Assembly: GCA_037113605.1 (NCBI GenBank)
Contig: CM073730.1
Span: 90,733,082 to 90,797,081, forward strand
Origin: Calophaca sinica
Taxonomy: Eukaryota; Streptophyta; Magnoliopsida; Fabales; Fabaceae
Direction of reading: 5' to 3'
DNA: 64,000 bases
The position numbers were made by a program, and so were the translations under genes. Within the stretch, counting starts at the first letter, position 1; each line of letters begins with the position of its first letter. This document shows positions 46,126 to 57,490 of the stretch, one piece after another. The notes below the pieces were generated by a model that was given only the letters and a program-made list of their open reading frames with translations, searched no databases and was not told where the DNA came from.

Positions 46126-46875
46126 TTTTAATTGACTAAAAGCATTAAGAGAACATATTATTCAATCAAATCAACAACAAATATTACTCGAGAAATATTA
46201 TACTAATGGAAGTTACACTTATATTTATACTTTTAAATACTGTTATAGAGGTTAACTATAATGACTACAAATATTGTACGTTTATTAAATATAATTAATA
46301 ATTACTATAGTTAAATATTTATATTAATTTTTCCCCATATAACTTTATGTGTATAATAAACAATGTTATAGAAAGTCAAGAAGCAAAAATACACACTATA
46401 ATATGAAAAGAAGTTTCTTGTAATATTAAATAGACTTAAATTATAACATTAGATACTATACTCATTACAAACAGTTGTTATGTTTATGAAATACATTATA
46501 TTAAATATAATAAAAATATATATTATATTTTTTATTTCTAAATATTAAATATTTTAAAAAATGATTATATTAGTTTTTGTAAAATTAATTAATTGGTCTT
46601 ATATTTTCATTATAAATTTAGTTTAGTCTTCTACCTTATAAATATTGAATTACCTAAAGATGATTTATTTGACTCAATCACATTATAAAATAATATTTAA
46701 AAAAGTAAAATTAATTATGAATGAAAACAGATAACAGAATAACAAAAGGAAACATTTTTATTAAATTAATCTCAGTTATATTTATAAAATTAAATGAAAT
46801 AATATTAATGGAAATTAGACTTAAAAATAATATTGAAAACACTAACTCATTCATATTTAAAATATTTATTTATCA

Positions 46876-46903
46876 ATATATATATATGTGTGTGTGTGTG
46901 TGT
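46876..46903. repeat. Microsatellite (TA)n(TG)n
   Basis: Six TA units pass directly into about nine TG units. Confidence 0.85.
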
Positions 46904-48088
46904 TATTTTCACATTTATAGTATAATTACTTTTGCATATTTTAAAAAATTATTGTTACAAAATATTTTTTATATAAATTATATATAATTTTTTTTTCAGT
47001 GCACTAAAATAAATTCATTTGAATGATATATTAAATTCACGATGAATATTTTATTGTCATTTGAACAATCATATTAAAAGCATGACTCAATTGAAAAACA
47101 TTTTAATATTTTACATATTAATGTAAAATTGATGTTAATAATTTTATTAAATACATGTTTTAATTATTTAAAACACATTATATCAAAAGAAGACCAAAAT
47201 AGCCAATTTTTTTATAAGGAAAAATTATATTAAGAAAAAGATTACAAGGGATTCTTTAACCCATATACATCTCTAACACAATCAACATACAAGGAACCAT
47301 AATAAGGAAAGCATAGGGATCCATAATGATAAGAAAAAAGGTCTAAAAGTAAAATAATTGCTTCGAAAGGTACTTAATTATTTCATGTGATCACTTCATT
47401 AACAATAATTTATCTTGTTAATTTATTTTATTCGCCGAATAAAAAGTTTTCATAATAAAATCACTACCTGCAAAACTAACAAAAGTTTATGGTTATATTT
47501 TAAAAGACTAAAAGCAAAAAGTGTCAATTTTAACATACCTAATTATAAAATAAATGATAAATTAAGAAAACCTGCTATTCAATTACATTAAAAAGTAACT
47601 TCTGTAAAAAGATCACATTAAATAACTATTATTTGAGAAATATTATGTTAATTATTCAAAAAACATAACACATTCTTTGTATGCTTTTATAATCAGTAAA
47701 AACTTATACTTATAATTAGAGATTTAAATACCATTATAAAGGTTACAAAGATTGAAACTCTTTAATGTTTATAAAATAAAATTAATAATTACATATAGTT
47801 AAAAATTATCCTTAATATGTACTTTGTGCATTGTAACTTTAAGTGTATATTAAACATTCATATAAAAGTTAAGGAACAAAAAATAATACTATAATATGAA
47901 AAAAAAATTCTTATTTATGTTAAAAAATTGATTAGGTTTCAACTACTAAATACTAAATTATGTAATAAATTATAAATTAAAATAATAAGTTATTGTATAT
48001 ATAAATGATATTTTCAAATTTCTAAAATAAAAGTAGTTTTATTTTATGTTGTTTTCATATATGTTACATATAAATGCAACCCTTTTTT

Positions 48089-48650
48089 TATATAATTATT
48101 TTTTTTTTGGATTTTTCTCTCTCTTTCATTTAAAAAATATCTTTATAATTATGAAATGCTAATAAACATTAATTAGTGTTTATTTAAGTGATTTAATTAT
48201 TTTTTTTAAGGATTTTGCTCTCTCTTTTATTTAAAAAAAAAGATAATTATAATTATTAATTCCTAAAAGACATTAATTGTTGTTTATTTAAGTGATTGAC
48301 AAAATTACCAACAATTACTATTACTTTTATAATTATTATAAAGATAAAGATTACAGTTTTGAAGGATAAATAAATCGATTTCAAAATAAAAAAATGCAAC
48401 ACTTTTTTATATAATTATTTTTTTTAGGATTTCTCTCTCTCTCTTTTATTAAAAAAATATCTTTATAATTACTAAATTCTAAGAGACATTAATTAATGTT
48501 TTTTTAAGTAATTTAATTATTTTTTTTTTGGATTTTGCTCTCTCTTTCATTTAAAAAAGATCTTTATAATTATTAAATTCTAAAAGGCATTAATTAGTGT
48601 TTATTTATGTGATTTGACAAAATTGTCCTTAAACACTATTACTTTTATAA
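48089..48650. repeat. Left flanking A/B repeats of the tandem array
   Basis: Two related units of about 105 bases alternate: each has TTTTTGGATTTTxCTCTCTCTTTCATTTAAAA-type sequence (given here in halves), then ATTAATTAGTGTTTATTTAAGTG. Units lie at about 48089, 48200, 48405 and 48512. Between the second and third is a fused start of the array monomer (GATAAATAAATCGATTTCAA at 48367). Two more units stand on the far side of the array at 51487 and 51593. Confidence 0.75.
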
Positions 48651-48919
48651 TAACTAGACTAGATTTTTTACTGTGCGATGCACTGGAAAAACGAAGTTTG
48701 TGAGAATAATTCTGTATTTTTTGAAATTTTTTTATTTGTGTCATAAAAATTGTAAAATTATTAAAATTATTGATAAATAAATATTAAAGTAACACGAATA
48801 CAATTCTTCTAATTAAGGTAACTCATGCACAATAAACTCATGCGTTACACATGTAACTGTGCAATGCACATAGAAATATTTATACTATTACTACTATATT
48901 TTCTTTTGATAATTGTATG
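48651..48919. other. Spacer with a Helitron-like word
   Basis: It contains ACTAGATTTTTTACTGTGCG followed by ATGCACTGG, a near-palindromic pair like the 'GTGCGATGCACGG' words of plant Helitron ends. Later, GTAACTGTGCAATGCACAT occurs at 48852. No Helitron terminus (TC start, hairpin and CTRR end) could be placed. Confidence 0.3.
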
Positions 48920-51260
48920 CTATTACTATTACCAAAACAAAAAAAATGTAACTTTTTTTATGAACATTACATAGACAACTTGTCAAAGCTCCATGTATGC
49001 TCGCAGGCATTATCAGGGCGAGCTTTCTCAGTCTCCTGTCCAAACAAATTTGTTTGTTTTCTTTTCAGTGAAATTACAGCACTGTTGGTGTTCTTGTTTA
49101 GTTTTTCTGTTTGTTGGTCCTTTGGCCCTCTTGAGTACCAAAAAAAGAAAAAGAAATTACAATATTCAAGGATAAATAAATCGATTTGAAGTCAAAAAAA
49201 TGTAAGTTTTTTTATGAACATTGCAAAGATAACCCGTCAAAACTCCATATATGCTTGCAGACATATTTTGGCGTGAGCTTCCAGACAGTCTTCTGTGAAT
49301 TTTTTTTTTCTTTTCAGTGATATTAGAGTATTTAAGCATAAATAAATCGATTCCAAAAAAAATATAACATTTTTTTTATGAATATTGTAGAGACAACACG
49401 TCAAAACTCCATATATCCTCATAGGCATATTTAATGTCCTGTCCAAACAAAATTTTGTTTAGTTTCTTTTCAGTGAAATTACTATTTTTAAGGATAAATA
49501 AATCGATTACAAAACAAAAAATGTAATCTTTTTTTATGAACATTACAGAGACGACTCGTCAAAACTCTATTTATGCTCGTAGGCATATTCGACGTGAGCT
49601 TTCTCACAGTTTCCTATCAAAAAAATTGTTTGTTTTACTTTTCAGTGAAATTATAGTATATAAATATAAAAAAAAATTCAAAACAAAAAAATTGTAATAG
49701 TTTTTTATAAACATTGCAGAGACAACTTGTCAAAACTCTATGTATGCTCGCAGGTATATTCGGCGTAAGCTTCCTTACTTCCTATTCAAAAAAATTGTTA
49801 ACAATTTTCTTTTTCGTGAAATTACAGATTTTAAAGATAAATAAATCGATTTCAAAACCAAAAAAAAAAACACAACCCTTTTTATTATGAATATTGCATA
49901 GACAACCGTCAAAACTTCATGCATGCTCAAATGCATATTTAGCGTGAGCTTTCTCACAATGTCTTGTTCAAAAATTAATTAGTTTGTTTTTTTTAAGTGA
50001 AATTACAATCTTTAATGATAAATAAATCGATTTGAAACCAGGAAAATGTAACATTTTTTATGAACACTGTAGAGACAAACCGTCAAAACTTCATGAATAA
50101 TCAAAGACATATTCGGCGTGAGCTTTCTCACAATTTCCTGTTCAAAAAAGTTGTTTATTATCTTTTTAGTGAAATTTCAGTTTTTTAGGATAAATAAATC
50201 GATTTCAAAAAAAAAATGCAACCTTTTTTTATGATCATTGTAGAGACAACCCGTCAAAACTCAATGTTTGCTCGTAGTCATATTTAGCGTGAGCTTCTTC
50301 ATAGTGTTCTATCCAAATAAAATTTTGTTTATTTTCTTTTCAGTGAAATTACTTTTTTAAGGATAAAAAAATCAATTACAAAATAAAAAATACAATCTTT
50401 TTTATGAACAGAGACAACCCATCAAAACTCCATTTATGCTTGCAGGCATATTCGGCGTGAACTTTCTCACAGTTTTCTGTAAAAAAAAAAAAATTGTTTG
50501 TTTTCTTTTCAATGAAATTATAGTATTTAAAGATAAACAAACCGATTCGAAACAAAAAATATAACATTTTTTTATAAAAATTGCAGAAACAACCTGTCAA
50601 AACTCCATATATGTTTGTAGGTATATTCGGCGTAAGCTTCTTTACTTCCGGTTTAAAAAATGTTGATAAATTTATTTTCTGTGAAATTACAGTTTTAAGG
50701 ATAGATAAATCGATTTCAAAAAAAAAAATGCAAACCCTTTTTTATGAGCATTGCAAAAACAACCCGTCAAAACTCCATATATGCTCGCATGCAAATTCAG
50801 CGTGAGCTTTCTAACAGTGTCATGATCGAAAAATAATTTGTTGTTTTATATATATAAAGATAAAGATGTATCCAATTATATTTCACCATATAAAATATTG
50901 TAAAAATATTGACGACAATTTCAGTGAAATTATTGTATTTCAAGATAAATAAATCGATTCCAAACATAAAATATAACTTTCTTTTTTGAACATTACAGAG
51001 ACAACCTGTCAAAACTCTATGTATGCTCGCTGGTATATTCAGCGTAAGCTTCCGTACTTCCTATTCAAAAAAATGTTCACAAATTTCTTTCCGTGAAATC
51101 ACAGTTTTTAAGGATAAATAAATCGATTTCAAAACAAAAAAAATGCAACCCTTTTGTTATGAACATTGCAGAGACAACATGTCAAAACTTCATATGTGCT
51201 CGCATGCATATTCAGCGTGACCTTTTTAACAGTGTCATGTTCGAAAAATAATTTGTCGTT
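48920..51260. repeat. Tandem array, 13 copies of a unit of about 170 bp
   Basis: The core GACAACCCGTCAAAACTCCA (with changes) occurs at 48974, 49228, 49392, 49550, 49721, 49901, 50074, 50245, 50413, 50587, 50757, 51000 and 51173. Spacing is 158-180 bases except for two longer gaps (254 and 243). Each unit runs GATAAATAAATCGATTTCAA, an A-run, TTTTTTATGAACATTGCAGA, the core, ATATGCTCGCAGGCATATTC, GGCGTGAGCTTTCTCACAG, then TTTTCAGTGAAATTACAG. No unit encodes a protein. Confidence 0.92.
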
Positions 51261-51486
51261 TTACTTATAAAAGTTAAAGATAAAGATATATCCAATTATA
51301 TCTCGCCATATAAAATTTGTAAAAATATTGATGACAAAAAAATTTGTGAAAATATTTTAAAAAGTAATTTAACAAAGTGATATCACTGTGATACATGATT
51401 AGTAATCAATATTACTGATATATTTATTTTGATAACATGCCGGATATTTGATTTTATAAACGAAATCAATTAACACTGAGATTTAT

Positions 51487-51740
51487 ATAATTATTTTTTT
51501 TAAGATTTTTCTCTCTCTTTCATTTAAAAAAAAGATCTTGATAATTATTAAATGCTAAAAGGCATTAATTAGTGTTTATTTAAGTAATTTAATTTTTTTA
51601 GGATTTTGCTCTCTCTTTCATTTAAAAAAAAAAGATCTGTATAATTATTAAATGCTAAAAGACATTAAATAGTTTTTATTTAAGTAATTTGACAAAATTA
51701 TCCTCAAACACTATTACTTTTATAATTATAAAAATAAAGA
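51487..51740. repeat. Right flanking A/B repeats of the tandem array
   Basis: Two units like those at 48089-48650, ending with CAAACACTATTACTTTTATA as at 48632. The array is thus bracketed by the same flanks in direct orientation. Confidence 0.75.
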
Positions 51741-52587
51741 TAAAGATGTCTTTTAAACATAAATAAGGATTTTAATAATAAAAAATGAAATATAGAAAAG
51801 GAAAAATTATACATATTTTAAAAAATAATTATAATCATAATAAATGAAAAGTTAGGTGGAAACAAAATCAAAATAATAATTATTTCTAATTTAATTTTTT
51901 TTGGTACATATTTCTAATTTAATTTAATATGCACACCTATATTTTTTTAAAGGCTGGGGAAAATAAATTTTTAAAGCCGAATTCCATAAAGATAATTATA
52001 TTAAGTACCAATTAATATTTTTTTTCAAAATTATTAAATCACTTAATGACATAAAACTCATTGTTTGGTGTATAAAAATATTTAACTACCAACAATCGTT
52101 TTTACGTATTGTTCTTATCTAGAATCCGCGCTGACTAAAGATATGGACAAAATAGTTCTTGTAGGACTTGAACGTCAATCCTCATTTCTCGTATTAACTT
52201 TTGAGATTGTGTTATGTTCAAATTATAAAATCATATTAAAACATGTCTTAGTCTTAGATATGAAATTAGGCCACCAATAGATATCCAAAAAAAAATTAAC
52301 ACCCTTAAAAAAGACACAATATTTAATATAAGATAAAATTTAAAAACATAATAAATTATTATACGGAACCATTTTATGATAAGGATAAACTATTTTTTGA
52401 TAAGAATACGTAGTGCCAGGCATGCATGTATTATAAGCTTTATAATTGTGCAATTAAACTTTATTTTATATATATATATATATATGAATGTATATAAATA
52501 TTAAATACTAAAATAAAAAACATATAATTTTCGTTTGACTGAAATAGAAAGTGAAATTTCATTTATGAGGAAAATACGAGAAATAAA
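51741..52587. other. AT-rich intergenic DNA
   Basis: No gene or clear element was found. A TA microsatellite lies at about 52464-52486. Confidence 0.4.
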
Positions 52588-52602
52588 ATACAATTTTAAT
52601 AA

Positions 52603-52794
52603 CCGCAAGGGGTTGGCCTAGTGGAGCATGACAGAACTTGTATCCGACATGTCACGGGTTCGAGTACCCACTAGTCCCCTTGGGGTGAGGTAAATGTAAT
52701 TACTTTCGTAAGTGCTCAAAGAGCCCAGAGGTCTTTCCTACCTTGGACTAGGACGCCATCCCCTCACTCTAAATTTTCTCAATAAAAAAAAAAT
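52603..52794 (+). mobile_element. tRNA-derived SINE, 192 bp
   Basis: It has an internal polymerase III promoter: an A box in GGTTGGCCTAGTGGAGCATG (52611-52630) and a B box in GGGTTCGAGTACCC (about 52659-52672). An unrelated body and an A-rich tail follow. A 15-base target duplication, ATACAATTTTAATAA at 52588-52602 and ATACAATTATAATAA at 52795-52809, differs at one base. It has no coding capacity and is copied by LINE enzymes. It lies about 410 bases upstream of the MADS-box start. Confidence 0.88.
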
Positions 52795-53125
52795 ATACAA
52801 TTATAATAATAGGTCATCCCATATAAAATCAAGAACTGGTAATCCAGTCTATAAATCCATTAATTTGTTACATATTTTATGACCCCAATTTAGAAGTTCC
52901 ATATTTTGCATTTTCTCTAATGATGGCAATGCATTAATTAAGGAGCTACAATTTATGACGTGCGACTTTCAATTCTTTTTTATCATAACACACAAAATAA
53001 TACATTTTAAAATATAAGAATAACATATGCCTAAATATGTTTCTGTTTGGAACCCAAGACAATATATCTGGTCTCAAAACAAGAACTATTCCTAATCTCA
53101 AACGGGGTAGTTGGGATAGCTCTTT

Positions 53126-53132
53126 ATAAAAC
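53126..53132 (+). promoter_or_regulatory. TATA box of the MADS-box gene
   Basis: TATAAAA lies 70 bases before the ATG, so transcription could start near 53160 with a leader of about 40 bases. The context (CTCTTTATAAAACCC) is a good plant TATA element. Confidence 0.55.
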
Positions 53133-53201
53133 CCGGTTGATACAGAGAAAATAATGCACAAAGGATTATAGTTTCTTGTTACTTTCTTTGCAATTTCAAC
53201 C

Positions 53202-53672
53202 ATGACTAGGAAGAAGGTGAAACTTGCCTATATCGTTAATAACTCGGCAAGAAGGGCAGCCTTCAACAAAAGAAAGAAGGGTATCATAAAGAAGGTGAAC
53301 GAACTCACCACTCTTTGCGGTGTCCAGGCCTGTGCTATAATTTCTGACCCTTTTGATTCTCAAACAGAGGTTTGGCCAGATCTAGAGGGAGCCAATCAGG
53401 TTCTTGAGAGGTATCAAAATGCATGTATGATAGATGAAAGAAAGAACGTGAATCAGGAGAGCTTCACCATGCAGAGGATTGATAAAGCCAAGGACCAGCT
53501 AATGAAGCAGATTCATGACAATCGTGAGATGGAACTAACCTTTGCTATGTTTCGGTATATGCGAGACAAAAACCTGCCAGACCACATGACTATTGAGGAT
53601 TTGAGAGATTTTGATAAGCTGATTGATAAAAAGTTGAAGGAGATTGATAACAAGATTGCTGCACAGAGTTGA
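53202..53672 (+). CDS. Type I (M-gamma) MADS-box transcription factor, AGL80-like
   Basis: This is one open frame of 156 residues without introns, as usual for type I MADS genes. The MADS domain (residues 1-60) starts MTRKKVKLAYI and has ARRAAFNKRKKGIIKKVNEL and TLCGVQACAIISDPF, then EVWPDLEGANQVLERYQN; the EVWP motif is typical of the M-gamma group that includes AGL80. No K domain is present. The C-terminal half is charged and probably helical (NQESFTMQRIDKAKDQLMKQ, ending in DKLIDKKLKEIDNKI). M-gamma proteins pair with M-alpha partners and control genes of the central cell and endosperm. It is shorter than AGL80, so the C-terminus may be reduced. The ATG has a good context (CAACCATGAC). It could be a functional gene or a recent duplicate; expression is unknown. 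Confidence 0.82.
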   Translation: MTRKKVKLAYIVNNSARRAAFNKRKKGIIKKVNELTTLCGVQACAIISDPFDSQTEVWPDLEGANQVLERYQNACMIDERKNVNQESFTMQRIDKAKDQLMKQIHDNREMELTFAMFRYMRDKNLPDHMTIEDLRDFDKLIDKKLKEIDNKIAAQS

Positions 53673-54097
53673 TAAAATATTGTTTTAAATTGTATGTTAT
53701 GGTATTAATGCTATTTAAATCGTAATTTTGTTAATTGTTTAGAGGCATATCTTCTTTCATTAAATGTAATTCAGTCTAGTGGTTAGAGGCATGGACTTTG
53801 TCTTTACAACATGAGTTTGTTCAGTATTCAGAGAGGCATGGCCTTTGTCTTTGAGTGCATTTGAATAAAACTCATAGACTTGAATAAAATTCCATATAAA
53901 CTCAGTCTGTCTTGTATTACCCAAAGACCATGCTTCAATTTTGGAACTTTAAAGAAACAAAAACCCATTACAAGATTAGAATCATAATTGAAACATACAA
54001 ACATAATACTAATTTCAATATTTACAAGAATTGGATTTGGGTTCAAATTATAAATATAATGCTAGTATTGAATAACAATTATTTGCAAAGTTTTATA
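53673..54097 (+). other. Downstream region of the MADS-box gene
   Basis: It includes possible polyadenylation signals (AATAAAA near 53866 and 53883). A direct repeat of GAGGCATGGxCTTTGTCTTT lies at 53785 and 53834, the first copy preceded by an A-box-like TCTAGTGGTTAGAGG. This may be a decayed SINE. Confidence 0.35.
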
Positions 54098-55087
54098 GCG
54101 ACTTTTAACACCCTCAATTTTCTTTGATATGTTTTGACTTGTTTTGATGATTGAATTGATGCTTATAAATGTGTGTTTACATTACTTTTGAGTTGGGATA
54201 TCACCGGAAGGGTAACTAGTGGGTTTGGGAGTGCTAAAAACTCATTTTTCTACTTTTTAGCCTTTGTGAATCGATTCACATAAGTGATGAATCGATTCAT
54301 AGGTTTCCTATTTTTTTTGTCTCTGTGAATCGACTCATAGTGTTAAAATTCAGTTTTTTGCGTGTTGGTTTCTGTAGAATTGAGCGTGCTTGAGTGAGTT
54401 ATGTTAGAATGGATTCAAATCCACTCCAAGAAGCTAAACAGATGAGATAATGCATAAGAAACTTCACAATAACTGATAAGCAACAAAATCGGTAACAGAA
54501 ATATGAGAAGACTCATGGTAGTGATGATTAAGCAAGAATGCAGGAATTACATAGAAGATCCATAGAATCCAAGTCTGAGTTACACTACCAATCTTCTCAA
54601 GATCTGAATGAACTATAAGAGGAAAATACAAGAAAGGGGTTGAATTGTGTTTTCAACATATTTTCCTAAAAACCTTTTTCCAACATAAGCTAAGGCAATC
54701 GCAAGTACGCTGATAAGCTTTAGCGAGCTTTTAAGCTCTGGCAATTAAGAGCTACCTTTATCGTTCTTCCCAAGAATGCTACTATCATTTCGAAAGGATT
54801 CTTAGTTCCTATTCTTTGATTTCATTTTTGGCTTTTAGACAGAATTGACGTCCAATACCAAGGCACATGCCTCACCAAAAGTAATCTCTTTTTGTTGTGT
54901 GTTTGCTCTATGCTCGTGTTGGGTAGAAATACAAGTTACCTCTTAGATAAGTTAGAGGGTTGTTAGATTCTTAGTTTCCATCTTAGAGATATTGAGCATA
55001 TCTAGTGATGCTTTGTGAACCTTTTAGGAGGGGAGAATAGTTATAAGTTTAAGTGAATTTGCTAAGTTAACGTATAGTTTTGATAGG
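54098..55087. mobile_element. LTR fragments, order unclear
   Basis: TTTTAACACCCTCAATTTTC at about 54105 looks like a gypsy LTR start on the plus strand. A cluster of GTGAATCGATTCAC-type palindromes follows (54262-54335). From about 54635, ACAAGAAAGGGGTTGAATTG resembles the 3' end region of Maximus/SIRE-type copia LTRs. No reading frame was found. Confidence 0.4.
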
Positions 55088-55338
55088 TTGTAACGCCCCA
55101 ATTCCTACCAAGCATTACTTAGTACTTCTTATAAAAAGTTTTTACAAAAATTGGTCACAGAATTTAATACCAACTGTTTGACAGAGCAGTACTAAAAAAA
55201 TTTCTTTTAAACACATAAACTAATGTAAAGATAAGGAAAATATAACAAATTGATGTACATAACTTTTACAAAAGGACTATTCATAAACAAATACAGAAGA
55301 GAACTGAAAAGACTCAAGAGTCTGATCCGGCATAGACT
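55088..55338 (-). mobile_element. Gypsy LTR end fragment
   Basis: On the minus strand it ends GGAATTGGGGCGTTACA, like the terminus of the Tekay-type LTRs at 13019 and 38138. It is too short to assign further. Confidence 0.4.
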
Positions 55339-56797
55339 GTAACACCCTAGAAATCGTGATTATGTGTTTAATATGCTAAGGTAGGAATTCTATGGTTTCA
55401 TGTGTATTAGATGTGTTTTCCATGATCTCTATATTGGTATAAGCTTATAAACCAATATTTTGAATGATTATTATGGGTATTTACTTGCTAAATAACTCTC
55501 ATTTATGGTTTTGATCCCAATTTCTCATCCATTTTCCTTTATATTTGCAAAATTAGCTTGGAGAAGAGAAAAATTGGAAAACCATACAAAATGAAAAGAA
55601 TTTGATGCAAAAATGCCAAGTTTTGAGTTTCAGCAATATGCAAAGGCCCTACATCATATATGCAAAGACCTTACATCATTTATGCAAGGTCCTACATGGA
55701 GAAAAGCTCATTCCAGCCAAGTTTGAGGTTGCACGGCCTTGCATATTCATGCAACACGGCCGTGCATCATGTAGTGGTTGTGCAGAACTGCACACCCTTG
55801 CTTGAAATTGTGAAACATGTTGCAAAAGATGAGCACGACCATGCTCAATGAGCTGCATAGCTGTGCAGACGTGCGCTGATGGCCAATATGCCTGTTTTAA
55901 TTATATAAGGTCATGCAGGCCTATGTAGAGGTCGTGCAGGTGAGCAATGCTGACCTAATTTGAGAGTTTTCTAAAAATAGGAAGCTGCCAGAACCTGTTG
56001 AGGAATCTTGGATTTTTGCTATCAAAGAGACCATTGTTCTTGAGCACCAGAAAAGGTTCCCGGAGGATTTTTTTGAAGATCCGACCATAGATCAACAAGC
56101 ATGACTGTCTCTGGGTTTTTAGCTTATTTTTATATGGGATTTGTAGAACTATGTTATGCTATATTTACCATGACTATGAGTAGCTCATTTCTATCTTAGT
56201 TTTTAGGTGGATCCTATGTCTTATGCTTTTAACATCTATTAATTATGTGATAATTTGTAGTTTTCATATATTGGTTAAATTATTCCTTGTGTTTGAATTT
56301 CTATAAGGTGTTGCGAACCTTTATTAAGTTAATTAATTGAATAGGTAATCTCACCACATTTAATTAACGAAACTCTTCGATTAATTGGTAAGCGATAATT
56401 GGATTACTCAGAACCCAATTCCATTATTTTAATCAGTAGTTAAATCGACGAGCTTGTTGTGTCTTAATGCTTTCTTTAACTGTTGCCTTGCATATATAAG
56501 GCTAATGAATAAGGGGAAGACTATTACTATTGCGTTGACCATAACAAATAGTAATAATATTAGAGTAATGAAACCGGTGACCCTAAGCTTCCCATTGATT
56601 GAACATTTCTCTCGTGTTACTCGTTTTAATTCTTTAATTTGTGAAATGTTACCAACTCATTATTCTTTTCAAACAAACACTTCGATTGTCTAGATAAGAT
56701 AAAAATATTAATCGAACTAATAGTTATCGGTAGTCCATGTGGGTACGATACTTGGATTCCCAAATACTCCACTTTTATTACTTTTGCGATAAGGTTT
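55339..56797 (+). mobile_element. LTR relic with GCACGGCCGTGC palindromes
   Basis: It starts TGTAACACCCTAGAAATCG. Between 55730 and 55930 it has a cluster of palindromes such as CACGGCCGTGC with diverged copies (CACGACCATGC, GGTCGTGCAG). Near 56735 AGTCCATGTGGGTACGATAC resembles the 3' end of Athila/Calypso-type LTRs. The two ends may belong to different elements; no primer site or gag is visible. Confidence 0.4.
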
Positions 56798-57124
56798 GTA
56801 ACAGCCAGAGGTCCCTTTGTCCCCCGCACTTCACATCACGGTCTTCTCCCCCCTCAAGAGGAGTTTTTGCCTTATGCAAGGTTCGAACCCGGGACCTGAG
56901 GGCTTAAGTACCACGGGAATTCCCTTGCCATTACCACTTGACCAATTGGTCAAGTGGTAATGGCAAGGGAATTCCCGTTGGTCAAGTGGTAATGGCAAGG
57001 GAATTCCCGTGGTAATTAAGCCCTCAGGTCCCGGGTTCGAACCTTGCATAAGGCAAAAACTCCTCTTGAGGGGGAGAAGACCGTGATGTGCAGTACGGGG
57101 GACAAAGGAACCTCCGGCTGTTAC
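56798..57124. mobile_element. Head-to-head SINE palindrome 1
   Basis: A minus copy (56798 to about 56949) and a plus copy (to 57124) of one tRNA-derived SINE meet at CCAATTGG. The plus copy has an A box in TTGGTCAAGTGGTAATGGC and a B box in GGGTTCGAACC, and ends GGCTGTTAC; the minus copy starts GTAACAGCC. A 33-base segment with the A box is repeated once more at the centre. The unit would fold into a hairpin of about 150 base pairs. Confidence 0.78.
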
Positions 57125-57378
57125 AGGATGAGGTTCCTTTGTCCCCCGCACTGCACATCACGGTCTTCTCCACATTGTTATAAAACTCGGACCGGACCGG
57201 CCGGTCCAACAGGGAACTGGACACATGACCAGTCCGGTCAGTTAATTCGATCGGTTATGTCGCTGACTCGGAGACGTCGTCATTTGCTCGGCTGTGAACC
57301 GGCGAAAATCAGCTCACCTGACTCTCATCTAACGCGCCTCCCAAATAAATGTTGAAGAAATTGGTAAAATGTTATAGC

Positions 57379-57450
57379 CAGGGATCGAAACCCTGTTGCA
57401 AGCACCTACATCTCAGTAGCTTTACCACTGGGCCATCAACCTAAGTTTCT
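57379..57450 (-). other. tRNA-like segment inside the MITE
   Basis: On the minus strand an A-box-like TGGCCCAGTGGTAAAGC and a perfect T arm (CAGGG, loop TTTCGAT, CCCTG) are present, but the flanks do not form an acceptor stem. This is a tRNA pseudogene or SINE head, not a working tRNA. Confidence 0.5.
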
Positions 57451-57465
57451 ATTTCGTTGATAAAT

Positions 57466-57490
57466 ATTATATATATATATATATATATAG
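57466..57490. repeat. (TA)n microsatellite in the MITE
   Basis: About 12 TA units. Confidence 0.85.

Larger units (their letters stand above)
44581..48088. other. AT-rich intergenic DNA
   Basis: No coding frame or RNA gene was found. It holds a tandem duplication (45095-46125), a TA/TG microsatellite (46876-46903), and many long A or T runs. Words such as GATATGATAGTTTATCATATCATG (two halves of a palindrome near 45505) hint at old MITEs, but no clean terminal repeats were found. Confidence 0.5.

Noticed and set aside
48651..48919. Helitron end
   Set aside because: A suggestive GTGCGATGCAC word is present, but no hairpin with a CTRR end and no TC start could be placed.
48920..51260. CRISPR-like appearance of regularly spaced repeats
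   Set aside because: The units are contiguous 170-bp tandem copies in a plant genome, without short repeats and unique spacers.
52946..53203. Minus-strand open frame of 85 codons beside the MADS gene
   Set aside because: It covers the MADS promoter, has no domain, and is best explained by chance.
57379..57450. Functional tRNA gene
   Set aside because: The T arm is good but no acceptor stem forms and the D and anticodon arms do not fit.
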